A stretch of 64,000 nt of DNA from Nonomuraea endophytica (GCF_014203235.1 NZ_JACHIN010000008.1:300563-364562); one strand, 5' to 3'. Shown: positions 50,196 through 59,497, counted from the stretch's first letter. The notes: generated by a model not told the origin, from the letters alone. A program made the numbers and translations.

Positions 50196-51439
50196 TTGCG
50201 CCAGAACCGGATGTCCGACCACTCGACGGTGACCGGGCCCTGGCCGCTGTTGGTGCGGTAGGAGCCGAACTTGTCGTAGAAGTCGCCTCCGGGGCTGGAG
50301 GTGGTGTGCTTCAGCGAGCCGTTGATGTAGGTGCGGTGGGTGCTGCCGACCACGTGCACGGTGTTGACCCGCACGGTGGTGCCGAGCGTCGCGCCGCTGG
50401 CGATGGTGGTGCCGCCGTGCACCGCGTACAGGCGTCCGCCCCTTTCCACGGCCATCATGAAGAACGGGCCGGTCGTCTTGAAGGTCTGCTTCAGGCTGAT
50501 CCGGGTGCCGCCCATGCTGGTGATCTTGAAGAAGCCCTGGAACTGCCGGGTGCCGCCGGTGTAGGTGGCGTAGCGGCGTTCGGCGCGCTGGTCGCCGCTG
50601 CCGGTGGAGCAGGTGAGGCGGAAGGTCAGGTCGCTGACGTCACCGCAGCCGCGTTCCTGGACGTTGAACGTGGGGTCGTAGGCGGTCCACGGTCCCTGTT
50701 CGACCGGGCCGGGGCCGCTGTCCTGCCGGGTGGTTCCGGTCACCGGGGCGCTCTTGGGAGACTCGTTTCCCGCGGCGTCGCGGGCGGCGACCGTGTAGGT
50801 GTGGGTGCTGTTGGGCGCCAGGCCGGTGATGGCGGCGCCGGTGCCGGTCGGGGCGGCCACCTGGGTCGTGCCTTCGTAGACGCGGTAGCCGATGACGCCG
50901 ACGTTGTCGGTGGCCGCGTCCCAGGTGAGCGTGATGGCGCTGCTCGTGGTGGCGGTGACCCTCGGGTTCGCGGGGGTGGTGGGCGGCTGGGCGTCGGGGG
51001 TGCCGGTGACCAGGCGGTCCAGGTTCGGGCCGCCGTCGGCGGCGGTGGAGGTGAGGCGGACGGCGTTCTGCCCGGCGGCCAGCGTGACCGTGACGGTGGT
51101 CTCCATCCAGGTGGTCCAGGCGCCGGTGGGCGGGAAGTCCTTGGCCTGGGTGGCGCCGCCTGCCGTGACGGACATCGGGCGGACGCCGGTGGTGCCGTTG
51201 GCGTAGCGGATGGTCAGCGGGACCGGGCCCGCCTCCGCCGCGCTCACGGTGAACTCCACGGAGGAGCCGACGAGGTTGTCGAGGTTGACGAAGCCGGTGC
51301 CGGTGTATCCGGCATGGTTGGATTCGACCGCGCCCTGGCTGATGGTGGCGTCCTCGGCCTGGTAGTCGGCCAGGACGGCGGTGGGGGTGGGGGCCGGAAG
51401 CATGCTGAGCAGAAGCCCCAGAGTGAGTAATCGGGCCAT
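50192..51439 (-). CDS. Secreted CBM35/6-Fn3 protein with C-terminal lyase-like jelly roll
   Basis: A 415-residue exported protein: signal peptide (1-24), a carbohydrate-binding module of CBM6/35 type (25-150; YQAEDATISQGAVESNHAGY, LTIRYANG), an Fn3 domain (150-240), and a 170-residue C-terminal jelly roll of the PL7/concanavalin-like group (DVSDLTFRLTCSTGSGDQRAE in part, SWDI-like end VEWSDIRFWRK). Probable extracellular polysaccharide lyase or binder. Confidence 0.8.
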   Translation of the reverse strand: MARLLTLGLLLSMLPAPTPTAVLADYQAEDATISQGAVESNHAGYTGTGFVNLDNLVGSSVEFTVSAAEAGPVPLTIRYANGTTGVRPMSVTAGGATQAKDFPPTGAWTTWMETTVTVTLAAGQNAVRLTSTAADGGPNLDRLVTGTPDAQPPTTPANPRVTATTSSAITLTWDAATDNVGVIGYRVYEGTTQVAAPTGTGAAITGLAPNSTHTYTVAARDAAGNESPKSAPVTGTTRQDSGPGPVEQGPWTAYDPTFNVQERGCGDVSDLTFRLTCSTGSGDQRAERRYATYTGGTRQFQGFFKITSMGGTRISLKQTFKTTGPFFMMAVERGGRLYAVHGGTTIASGATLGTTVRVNTVHVVGSTHRTYINGSLKHTTSSPGGDFYDKFGSYRTNSGQGPVTVEWSDIRFWRK

Positions 51440-51664
51440 AATTCATGGGATCATTGTTCACAGATGACCGTCAAGTGATTCCACATTTCCCGTCGAATCC
51501 GGATTTATCCACATATATGGATGGGCTGGTCATCGGATGTGTGATCCCGGATGATCTCTTTGTATGCCTCGACAAGCGGGGTGACGCAGGCTCGTACGTC
51601 CGGATAAACGCCCAGGTCAGCCGCCTTTGGTTCACTGAAGGGGACACCGATCTGGGAGGACACG
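51440..51664. promoter_or_regulatory. Leader region of the permease/deaminase operon
   Basis: This 225-base gap between divergent genes is AT-richer near 51490-51530 (ATTTATCCACATATATGG). The plus-strand operon must start here. GGGAGG precedes the ATG at 51665. No riboswitch consensus was recognised. Confidence 0.4.
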
Positions 51665-53023
51665 ATGGAGCAACGCGGGATCGAGCTGGTCCCGGCCGGG
51701 GAGAGGTATGGCCGCCCGCGTGACCTTCTCTTCCTGTGGACCGGGACGACGATGGGCATCTTCACCCTCGTCTACGGCACCACCATCGTGGCCGCCTTCG
51801 GCCTCAACTTCTGGCAGGCCGTCGCCGCGATCGTCGTCGGCAACCTGCTGGCCTTCCCACTCGTCGGCCTGACCAGCCTCCAGGGCCCGGCCACCGGCAC
51901 CTCCACCATGGCCGTCTCCCGCGCCGCCTACGGACCCAAGGGCGCCCGCCTGCTCAGCTTCTTCGGCTGGCTCAACATGGTCGGCTTCGAGGCCGGCGGC
52001 ATGGTCCTCATCACCTTCGCCGCCCTGTCGCTGCTCGGCCAGGCCGGGGTGGCCACCGAGAGCCTCGGGCTGAAGGTCGCCGTCATCCTGGTCGCCGCGC
52101 TCATCCAGCTCGTGCTCCCGCTCATCGGGCACGCCGCGGTGATGAAGGCGCAGAAGTACTTCACCTGGGTCTTCGTCGTCCTGTTCGGGCTCATGGCGAT
52201 CCTGGTCGGCCCCAAGGTCGACGTCGCGGCGGGCGGCGCCGGCGCGGACTTCACCACGTTCACGATCGCCGTCGCGCTGATCATGTCCGCGGGCGGGCTG
52301 TCCTGGGGGCCGCTGGGCGGCGACTACTCGCGCTACCTTCCCGCCGACTCCTCCAAGAAGGCCGTCTTCGGGTACGCCTTCCTCGGTGGCTTCGTGCCGT
52401 ACGTGCTGTTGATGACCCTCGGCGCGGCCGTCGCCACCGTGGTCAAGGACGCGGCCGACCCGATCTCCGGGCTGCCCGGGGCGCTGCCGTCCTGGTTCGT
52501 CGTGCCGTATCTGCTGCTGGCGATCGTCTCGCTGTTCGCGGTCAACACCACGGACCTGTACTCCTCGGGGTTGAACCTTCAGGCCGCCGGCATCAAGGTG
52601 AAACGGTGGGTGGCAGTGGTCGCCGACCTCATCCTGTGCGTGATCATCACGTACGTGGCGGTGACGTCGGAGAACTTCAACACGATGCTCAACACCTTCC
52701 TCGGCCTGCTGATCATCTGGCTGGCGCCGTGGGCCGGCGTGTACGTCACCGACTGGCTGCGCAGGAAGGGCCGCTACGACGCCCGCGCCCTGTTCGACAA
52801 GAGCGCGCCCGGCCAGGTCCGCTGGGCGGCGATCATCGCCCAGGTCGCGGGCATGGTCGCCGCTGCCCTCTGGATCAACTCCACCGCGTTCGTCGGCTGG
52901 ATCTCCCAGGCCACCGGCGGCGCCGACTTCAGCATCTTCGCCGGGTTCCTGGTGGCCGGGGCGGCTTATGCCGTACTTGATCGCCGGCCCGTTTCCGTTC
53001 CTGTTCTTGAGGGGGTTCGATGA
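51665..53023 (+). CDS. NCS1-family nucleobase permease
   Basis: A 452-residue, 12-helix purine/cytosine permease. Marks: FLWTGTTMGIFTLVYGTT (helix 1), the GLSWGPLGGDYSRYLP loop in helix 6-7 and NTTDLYSSGLNLQ (helix 8). NCS1 carriers import cytosine, purines, hydantoins or thiamin-related pyrimidines. The 3-prime end overlaps the next gene (ATGA), and both deaminases follow, so its cargo is probably their substrate. Confidence 0.92.
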   Translation: MEQRGIELVPAGERYGRPRDLLFLWTGTTMGIFTLVYGTTIVAAFGLNFWQAVAAIVVGNLLAFPLVGLTSLQGPATGTSTMAVSRAAYGPKGARLLSFFGWLNMVGFEAGGMVLITFAALSLLGQAGVATESLGLKVAVILVAALIQLVLPLIGHAAVMKAQKYFTWVFVVLFGLMAILVGPKVDVAAGGAGADFTTFTIAVALIMSAGGLSWGPLGGDYSRYLPADSSKKAVFGYAFLGGFVPYVLLMTLGAAVATVVKDAADPISGLPGALPSWFVVPYLLLAIVSLFAVNTTDLYSSGLNLQAAGIKVKRWVAVVADLILCVIITYVAVTSENFNTMLNTFLGLLIIWLAPWAGVYVTDWLRRKGRYDARALFDKSAPGQVRWAAIIAQVAGMVAAALWINSTAFVGWISQATGGADFSIFAGFLVAGAAYAVLDRRPVSVPVLEGVR

Positions 53024-54741
53024 CACTGCTCGATGTGGCGTACGGCAGGCGGCCGGCTGACACGATCATCGCCAACGGCACGCTGGTCAACGTCCTGACG
53101 GGCGAGGTCTACCCGGCGGAGATCGGGATATTTCAGGACCGCATCGCCGCCGTCGGGCCCGCTCTTCAGCGCGGTCCGCAGACCCGGGTGATCGACGCCG
53201 CGGGCGGATACCTGGTGCCCGGCCTGATCGACGGGCACCTGCACATCGAGTGCTCCAAGTTGTCGGTCACCAGCTTCGCCGACCTGGTCGTACCGCTGGG
53301 CACCACGAGCGTGGTGTCGGGCCTGGACCAGGTGCTCGTGGTCGAGGGCCTGCCCGGAGTCCGGAAATTTCTGGATGAGTCGAAGAAGACCGGGATGCGG
53401 ATCTGGTGGGGTGCCCCCGCGAAAGCCCCGTACACCGTGCCCCAGAGCAACGTCGGCTTCACCTTCGGCCCCGACGAGCACCGCGAGGCCCACACCTGGC
53501 CCGAGTGCGTGGGCGTGTGGGAGACCGTCCAGGAGATGGTCGAGCACGGCGACCCGGCCGTGATGCGGGCGCTTGAGCTGGCCGAGAAGCACCGGCTGCC
53601 GGTCTTCGGCTGCGCCCCGCTGTCGGATGCCCGCCGGATCGCCGGCCTGGCCGCCGCCGGCATCCGCCTCGACCACGAGTCCTACTCCCACGGGGAGATG
53701 CTGGAGAAGCTGCGCCAGGGTATCTACGCCATCGTGCGCGAATCCTCCGTGGCCCACTTCCTGCAGGAGAACATCCAGGTCGTGAGCAAGGTCGGCGCCC
53801 GCAGGGTGGCCTTCTGCACCGACGACGTGCACGCCGCCGACGTCCTGGCCGGCGGGCACATGGACAAGCTGGTACGCATGGCCGTGAAGGCCGGGGTGGA
53901 CCCGGTCACCGCGATCCAGATGGCCACGGTCAACTGCGCCGAGATGTACCGCATCGACGACAAGGTGGGCAGCATCGCCCCCGGCCGCTTCGCCGACGTG
54001 CTGATCGTGGACTCGCTGGAGGACTTCCGGGTCCGCGACGTCGTCGCCGCGGGCGAGCTGGTGGCCCGCGACGGCCGGCTGATCACCCCGACCGTCCCGC
54101 CCGCCCGCGGCCAGGTCACGAAATTTCCGGTCAAGGAGGTCACGGCCGACGACTTCGCCCTGCGCAGCGAGCAGGCAGCAGTGGACGTGCTGGCCATCGG
54201 CTTCACCGAGCAGGTCTTCGTCCGCAAGCGCCGCGACATCACGCTCCCCGTGCTCAACGGCGTCGTGGAGCCCTCGGTGGACAAGGACGCCCTCCTCGTC
54301 ACCGTCGTGGAACGCTATGGCAAGACCGGCAACATGCCGGTTGCCGTGGTCAGCGGCATGGGCATCCGCGAAGGCGCCATCGCCACCAGCGCCGCCCCGG
54401 ACGACAACAACATCATCTGCGTCGGCGCCTCCCGCGCGGACATGGCCCTGGCCGTCAACACCGTGGCCGAGATGGGCGGCGGCCAGGTGATCGTGGTCGA
54501 CGGCGAAGTCCGCGAGAGCCTCCCGCTGCCCATCGCCGGCATCGTGTCCGACCTGCCCGCCGCCGAGATGGCCGTGGCCGAGCAACGTCTCGACGACCTG
54601 GCCCGCGAACTGGGCTGCACCCTGCCGTCACCGCTGATGTACCTGTTCTTCCTGTCCATCACCGCGATCCCCGACTACGCCGTGACCGACCTCGGCCTGG
54701 TGGATTGCGTCAACCTCGAGGTCGTGGAGGTCATTCAGTGA
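53020..54741 (+). CDS. Adenine-deaminase-like amidohydrolase with altered motif
   Basis: A 573-residue protein with the two-part Ade layout: amidohydrolase domain (25-400; GHLHIE metal ligands, DHESYSHGEM, CTDDVHAADV) and the Ade C-terminal domain (400-573). The canonical DPHEIANV segment of adenine deaminases, which carries a metal-site His/Glu pair, reads GLDQVLVVEG here, so metal site and substrate may differ. ATG overlaps the permease stop; its own TGA overlaps the next GTG. Adenine may not be the true substrate. Confidence 0.8.
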   Translation: MTLLDVAYGRRPADTIIANGTLVNVLTGEVYPAEIGIFQDRIAAVGPALQRGPQTRVIDAAGGYLVPGLIDGHLHIECSKLSVTSFADLVVPLGTTSVVSGLDQVLVVEGLPGVRKFLDESKKTGMRIWWGAPAKAPYTVPQSNVGFTFGPDEHREAHTWPECVGVWETVQEMVEHGDPAVMRALELAEKHRLPVFGCAPLSDARRIAGLAAAGIRLDHESYSHGEMLEKLRQGIYAIVRESSVAHFLQENIQVVSKVGARRVAFCTDDVHAADVLAGGHMDKLVRMAVKAGVDPVTAIQMATVNCAEMYRIDDKVGSIAPGRFADVLIVDSLEDFRVRDVVAAGELVARDGRLITPTVPPARGQVTKFPVKEVTADDFALRSEQAAVDVLAIGFTEQVFVRKRRDITLPVLNGVVEPSVDKDALLVTVVERYGKTGNMPVAVVSGMGIREGAIATSAAPDDNNIICVGASRADMALAVNTVAEMGGGQVIVVDGEVRESLPLPIAGIVSDLPAAEMAVAEQRLDDLARELGCTLPSPLMYLFFLSITAIPDYAVTDLGLVDCVNLEVVEVIQ

Positions 54742-55724
54742 CTGCGTTCATCGCCGGGCTGCCCAAGTGCGAGCTGCATCTGCACATCGAGGGAACGCTG
54801 GAGCCGGAGCTCAAGTTCGAGCTGGCCCGGCGCAACGGGATCGCGCTGCCGTACGCGGGCGTCGAGCAGATGCGCGCGGCCTACGACTTCGACGACCTGC
54901 CCTCCTTCCTCAAGATCTACTACGAGGGCATGGGCGTGCTGCGCACCGAGCCCGACTTCTACGACCTGGCCATGGCCTACCTGCGTAAGGCCGCCTCGCA
55001 GAACGTGCGCTACGCGGAGATCTTCTTCGACCCGCAGGCGCACACCTCGCGCGGCGTGCCGTTCGACGTGGTCATCCGGGGCCTGCGGCGGGCGCTCATC
55101 GACGCCGAGAACCAGCTCGACGTGCGGGCGCAGCTCATCATGTGCTTCCTGCGCGACTTCCAGGCCGAGTACGCGATGGCGACGCTGCTGGAGTCGCTGC
55201 CCTACAAGGAGTGGATCGTCGGCGTCGGCCTGGACTCCGACGAGAAGGGCAACCCGCCGGCCAAGTTCGCCGCCGTGTACGAGCGCGCCCGCCAGGAGGG
55301 CTACCTGCTCACCATGCACTGCGACGTGGACCAGCAGAACTCCGTCGAGCACATCCGCCAGGCGATCCAGGACATCGGCGTCAACCGGATCGACCACGGC
55401 GTCAACATCCTGGAGGACCCGAAGCTGGTCGCCGAGGTCCTGGACAAGGGCATCGGCATGACCTCCTGCCCGATCTCCAACGGCTACGTCACCGACTCCA
55501 TGAAGATCGAGGGCATCCGCAAGCTGCTCGACCTGGGCGTGCGGGTCACGATCAACTCCGACGACCCGGCCTACTTCATGGGCTACGTGGCCGAGAACCT
55601 CGAAGTCCTCAACTTCCCCGACGAGGACCTCAAGCAGCTGCAGCGCAACGCCTTCGAGATCACCTGGCTGCCCCGCCACGTCAAGGACGCCTACATCGCC
55701 GAAGTGGACGTCTACGCGCCCTAA
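54738..55724 (+). CDS. Adenosine/adenine-deaminase-family amidohydrolase, atypical
   Basis: A 328-residue protein of the ADA family: CELHLHIEGTLEPEL (metal HxH), DFYDLAMAYLRKA, RIDHGVN, and INSDDPAYF. The sequence is closest to the adenine-deaminase branch. The family HAGE motif, whose Glu protonates the purine ring, reads HCDVDQQNS here, so the catalytic Glu is missing in its usual place. GTG start at 54738, coupled to the preceding gene. The true substrate may be another amino-substituted ring. Confidence 0.82.
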   Translation: MTAFIAGLPKCELHLHIEGTLEPELKFELARRNGIALPYAGVEQMRAAYDFDDLPSFLKIYYEGMGVLRTEPDFYDLAMAYLRKAASQNVRYAEIFFDPQAHTSRGVPFDVVIRGLRRALIDAENQLDVRAQLIMCFLRDFQAEYAMATLLESLPYKEWIVGVGLDSDEKGNPPAKFAAVYERARQEGYLLTMHCDVDQQNSVEHIRQAIQDIGVNRIDHGVNILEDPKLVAEVLDKGIGMTSCPISNGYVTDSMKIEGIRKLLDLGVRVTINSDDPAYFMGYVAENLEVLNFPDEDLKQLQRNAFEITWLPRHVKDAYIAEVDVYAP

Positions 55725-57346
55725 CGCATGCGCACGGCCAGCATGAAGTCCACCCGCTGGTCCCAGGAGTTGAGCGAGCGACCGGTCAGCTCCTCGATGC
55801 GCTTGAGCCGGTAGCGCAACGTGTTGACGTGGACGTGCAGGCGTTCCGAGGTCGTGGTCCAGTTGCCCGACTCCTCGAGGAACGCCTGCAACGTCTCCAG
55901 CAGATCGGTCTGGTGCGCCGCGTCGTAGGCCTCCAGCGTGCCCAGCAACCGGGTCCGGAAGGACCTGCGCAGATCCGCCGGAATCGCCGCCAGCAGCGTG
56001 CGGTGGGAGCTGACGTCGTCCCCGGTGATCACGCTGATCCGCTCGCCGCTGAGCGCGGCCAGCGAGCGCGCGTGCCGGGCCTCCTCGATCAGCCCGCTCA
56101 GCGCGGCGGGCCCGGTCGTGACGCTGCTGACGCCGAGCGCGATCCGCCCCTCACCGCCCAGCCCCGCCTCCAGCCTGCGCGCCCCGGCCATCACGTGCCG
56201 GATCAGCTCCCGCGCACTGTTGCCCGCCAGAGGCACCAACGCGATCGCCTCACCGTCCGAGGCGGCCACCCCGCTCACGGCACCGCCCGCCCCGCGCGTC
56301 CCGCTCGCGGCGCCGGCCACCCCGTGCCCCCCGTGCGCACTGCTCGCGGCGCCGGACGTCCCGCTCGCAGTCCCGGGCGCGGCGGTCACAATGCCCGGCG
56401 CCAGCGGCCGCAGCAGCTCATCCAGTACGGCCACGCCCGCGTCCCCCGGCGCCGACAACGCCACCACCAGCAGCCCGTGCTCGGTCTCCACGTGCAACGT
56501 GTGCAGGCGGGAGACCACACCGGGCAGGGCCGCGTCCCCCGACTCCAGCAACTCCAGCAACTGGTCGAACACCCGCCGCTCGATCCGCTGCGCCGCCTCC
56601 AGCCGGGAGCGCTCCAGCGCCACCAGCGCGGCCAGCTCCACGATGAGGTCCTCGTTCTCGCCCTGCGCCTGCTCCCCGGCATAGGCCAGGAACCAGTTGG
56701 CGATCCGGTGCGGGGCGCCCTTGCTGATCGGGAAGACCGACAGCCCGCCCACCATCCCCGGCAGGTGCCGCGCGGTCAGGAACGTGTGGGCCAGCCGCGC
56801 CCGTTCCTCCTCGGCCAGCGGCTGCGAACCGACGATGACCCGGCCGGTCGGCGACATCACCCAGCACGGCACGTCGAGCTCCCCGGCGACCGCGGTGACG
56901 ACCTTGGTCAGACTGCCGCCGTCGACCAGCGTGCTGGCCAGGCGGCGGCGGGAGCCGTACCTCTGACGGGGCGGGGAGCCGAGCTCGGCGATCAGCGCGC
57001 GCAGGACGTGCTCGGTGACGTGGCTGAACGGCACCTCGACGGGGAGCGTGAGCAGCGGCAGCCCGGCCTCGGCGCAGGCGTCGACGAGGTCGAGCGGAAC
57101 GCCCTTGAGCGCGGTGCCGGAGACGAGGGCCGCCACATCGCCCAGCGCTTTCACGAAACTTCGGGATGATTCGGCGCCGGTGTGCCAGGTCAGCTCGGTC
57201 AGCACCAGCTCCCCCGGCTTCACGAACCTGCCCGGTTCGGCGAGGTCCGTGGTGGACACGCCGCGTACCTGCCGGTCGAGCAGGTCATGCCCGGTCAGCA
57301 CCTTGAGGTGGAGATGGCGGGCCCGCACCAGCTCCCTCAGCCGCAT
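55721..57346 (-). CDS. PucR-family transcriptional regulator
   Basis: A 541-residue purine-catabolism-type regulator: PucR N-terminal domain (10-130), a GGDEF-like linker region (300-440) and the C-terminal HTH_30 (480-540; WTTTSERLHVHVNTLRYRLK). Between about residues 330 and 375 there is a low-complexity Ala/Gly/Ser insertion. It is convergent with the deaminase operon, whose genes it probably controls. Its 5-prime end overlaps the TenA gene by 10 bases. Confidence 0.88.
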   Translation of the reverse strand: MRLRELVRARHLHLKVLTGHDLLDRQVRGVSTTDLAEPGRFVKPGELVLTELTWHTGAESSRSFVKALGDVAALVSGTALKGVPLDLVDACAEAGLPLLTLPVEVPFSHVTEHVLRALIAELGSPPRQRYGSRRRLASTLVDGGSLTKVVTAVAGELDVPCWVMSPTGRVIVGSQPLAEEERARLAHTFLTARHLPGMVGGLSVFPISKGAPHRIANWFLAYAGEQAQGENEDLIVELAALVALERSRLEAAQRIERRVFDQLLELLESGDAALPGVVSRLHTLHVETEHGLLVVALSAPGDAGVAVLDELLRPLAPGIVTAAPGTASGTSGAASSAHGGHGVAGAASGTRGAGGAVSGVAASDGEAIALVPLAGNSARELIRHVMAGARRLEAGLGGEGRIALGVSSVTTGPAALSGLIEEARHARSLAALSGERISVITGDDVSSHRTLLAAIPADLRRSFRTRLLGTLEAYDAAHQTDLLETLQAFLEESGNWTTTSERLHVHVNTLRYRLKRIEELTGRSLNSWDQRVDFMLAVRMR

Positions 57347-57999
57347 GGCCAGCCCTCCCGGCGCCAGGCGGCCTCCCAGTACATCCACTCGAACCGGGCC
57401 GTCGTCAGCGCCCGGTCCAGGAGCCGTTCGCGGTCGTCGGCGCTCAGGACCAGGCCGTCGAGCAGGTCCAGCGCGCCCGCGACGGTCTCCTGGTAGGACT
57501 CGGCGCCGTAGGTCTCGATCCACCAGGCGTAGAGCGGATCGGGCGACGAGCGCTGGAGCAGCGCCTCGCCGACCCTGGCGTAGATCCAGTAGCAGGGCAC
57601 GATCGCGCCGAGCGCCTCGGGGAACGTGCCGAGCGAACAGCTCCTGACCAGGTAGGAGGCGTAGCCGACGGTGGTGGGCGCGGCGGGCAGCTTGCGCGCG
57701 TCGGCCTCGTCCAGCCCGAACGCCGCCAGCAACTCCACCACCAGGCTGTGCTCGACCTCGACCGTCATCGCCGCGTCCCGCGCGAAGCTCTGCACCGAGG
57801 ACGGCTCCGGCGAACGCGCCGCGCAGGCCGCCTGGGCCCGTGCGTAGTCCGGCAGGAAATGCGCCTCCTGCACGACGTAGTGGCGGAACGCCTCGCGCGG
57901 CAGCGACCCGTCCGTCAGACCGGACAGGAACGGATGGGCGAGGATCTGGTCATAGACCCCGCCGACGACCTGCCACACGTCATCTCGCAAGCGGCTCAC
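57337..57999 (-). CDS. TenA/thiaminase-II-like protein
   Basis: A 220-residue all-helical TenA-fold protein. The nucleophile Cys lies in AIVPCYWIYARVG (Cys about 137); family patterns YVVQEAHFLPDYARAQ and WIETYGAESY are present. TenA hydrolyses aminopyrimidines in thiamin salvage. It is co-transcribed with pucR (overlap) and opposite a nucleobase permease, so the whole locus may salvage pyrimidine- or purine-like bases. GTG start at 57999. Confidence 0.85.
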   Translation of the reverse strand: MSRLRDDVWQVVGGVYDQILAHPFLSGLTDGSLPREAFRHYVVQEAHFLPDYARAQAACAARSPEPSSVQSFARDAAMTVEVEHSLVVELLAAFGLDEADARKLPAAPTTVGYASYLVRSCSLGTFPEALGAIVPCYWIYARVGEALLQRSSPDPLYAWWIETYGAESYQETVAGALDLLDGLVLSADDRERLLDRALTTARFEWMYWEAAWRREGWPCG

Positions 58000-58008
58000 C
58001 CGCCCAGG

Positions 58009-58494
58009 CTATCGGCCCAGGTCGGCGCGCATCACCACCCGGGGTGCGACCTCGATCCCCAGCTCCCGCTCATGCTCCACGACCTTGCGCACCTCCGGCG
58101 CCCACTCCCGCTCGGGCAGGACCGTGAACCCGTGCCGCTCATACCAGGGCGCGTTCCACGGCACGTCGCGGAACGTCGTCAACGTCACCGCCGGCGCGCC
58201 CGCCGCCCGCGCGTGATCGAGCACCGCCCGCACCAGCCGCCCCCCGATCCCCCGCCGCATTTGATCAGGATGCACCGCAAGCTGGTCGAGATGCACGTTC
58301 CCGTCAACCCACCCGAACATCGCGAACCCGGCCGCCGGCTCGCCCTCCACCAGCACGGTCCCGACGTCGGCGACCTCCTCGACCATCGTCGTGCCCGGCG
58401 GAAACTCGATCCCCACCTGCAGGAACAGCCCGTCGGCCGCCTGCTCCACCTCGATCAGCCGGGCAAGTTCCCCGGATTCGGCCCATCGCACCAT
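58009..58494 (-). CDS. GNAT-family acetyltransferase
   Basis: A 161-residue GNAT protein with the acetyl-CoA-binding loop HPDQMRRGIGGRLVRAVLDHA and PWYERHGF. It ends 9 bases before the tenA start region and might be co-transcribed with it. Substrate unknown. Confidence 0.88.
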   Translation of the reverse strand: MVRWAESGELARLIEVEQAADGLFLQVGIEFPPGTTMVEEVADVGTVLVEGEPAAGFAMFGWVDGNVHLDQLAVHPDQMRRGIGGRLVRAVLDHARAAGAPAVTLTTFRDVPWNAPWYERHGFTVLPEREWAPEVRKVVEHERELGIEVAPRVVMRADLGR

Positions 58495-58585
58495 GCCGAC
58501 ACGGTCTCATGTTCCACGACGATGTGTCGCATGCGTTTAATGTGATGATCGTGTACCCGGCTTGTGCGGAGCTGGGAACCCCCTC

Positions 58586-58632
58586 CACACGGCGTGCCCG
58601 CCTTCCCGCGGGCGCGCCGTGTGCCTCTTTTT
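58586..58632 (+). terminator. Strong intrinsic terminator without an annotated plus-strand gene
   Basis: A long GC stem starting CACACGGCG at 58586 and closing CGCCGTGTG at 58615-58623, with inner GCCCGC/GCGGGC, is followed by CCTCTTTTT. The T-run means it works on the plus strand, yet no plus-strand gene precedes it; the transcript that it ends would begin about 58500. Confidence 0.8.
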
Positions 58633-58660
58633 CGCAAGCTCAGCGACCGAGTCCCCCGAT

Positions 58661-58763
58661 CTCAGAGACCGGCCTTTCTGACCTCAGAGACCAGGTCTTC
58701 TGGCTTTTGGAGACCAAGTCTTCTGGCCTGAGAGGTCGAGCCTTCCGGCTTCAGAGATCGAGC
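58661..58763. repeat. 22-bp imperfect tandem repeat at the dapB 3-prime end
   Basis: Four and a half units of about 22 bases (start points 58661, 58683, 58705, 58728, 58750) share the pattern (C/T)T(C/T)(A/T)GAGA-C-N6-CTTC(T/C)GGC. The last partial unit runs into the final codons and stop of dapB. Confidence 0.8.
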
Positions 58764-59488
58764 AGGGGCTCCAGGCCGACGGTCAGGCCGGGCAGTTCGC
58801 GCACGCGGCGGACGCCCAGCAGGACGCCCGGGGTGAAGGCGGCGCGGTTCATCGTGTCGTGGCGGATCGTGAGAATCTCGCCGTCGCCGCCCAGGAGCAC
58901 TTCCTGGTGGGCGATCAGCCCGGCCAGGCGTACCGCGTGGACGTGCACACCACCCACGTCGGCGCCCCGCGCGCCGTCCAGCGAGGTGCTGGTAGCGTCC
59001 GGCATACCGGGCATGCCCGCCTTCGCCCGCGCCTGCGAGACCAGCTCGGCCGTACGCCGCGCGGTGCCCGACGGCGCGTCGGCCTTGTTCGGGTGGTGCA
59101 GCTCGACGATCTCCACGGACTCGAAGTAGCGCGCGGCCTGCTGGGCGAAGTGCATCATCAGCACCGCCGCGATGCCGAAGTTCGGCGCGATCAGGCAGTT
59201 GGTGCCCGGAAAACGCTCCAGCCACCCCCTGACCGTGGCCAGCCGGTCCTCGTCAAAGCCCGTCGTCCCCACCACCGGATGCACGCCGTGGGAGATGCAC
59301 CACTCAAGGTTGCCCATGACGACGTCCGGGTGGGTGAAGTCCACCACCACCTCGGCGCCGGTCAGGTTCTCGATGTCATCGCCCTGATCCACGGCGGCGA
59401 CGAGCTCCATGTCCCCAGCCGCCTCAACGGCCCTGCACACCTCGACGCCCACCCGCCCGCGCGCGCCCAACACCCCTACTCTGATCAC
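58751..59488 (-). CDS. dapB: 4-hydroxy-tetrahydrodipicolinate reductase
   Basis: A 245-residue DapB of lysine/diaminopimelate synthesis. NAD(P) motif GVLGARGRVG, active-site ELHHPNKADAPSGTA and the family C-terminal DTMNRAAFTPGVLLG are present. Start GTG at 59488 matches the family N-terminus; a GTG three codons upstream (59497) is equally open. It lies downstream of the M16 protease on the same strand, 387 bases away. Confidence 0.92.
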   Translation of the reverse strand: MIRVGVLGARGRVGVEVCRAVEAAGDMELVAAVDQGDDIENLTGAEVVVDFTHPDVVMGNLEWCISHGVHPVVGTTGFDEDRLATVRGWLERFPGTNCLIAPNFGIAAVLMMHFAQQAARYFESVEIVELHHPNKADAPSGTARRTAELVSQARAKAGMPGMPDATSTSLDGARGADVGGVHVHAVRLAGLIAHQEVLLGGDGEILTIRHDTMNRAAFTPGVLLGVRRVRELPGLTVGLEPLLDL

Positions 59489-59497
59489 GCCTCTCAC

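Noticed and set aside
51440..51664. Purine or TPP riboswitch ahead of the permease operon
   Set aside because: I could not find the conserved core of either class in the leader.
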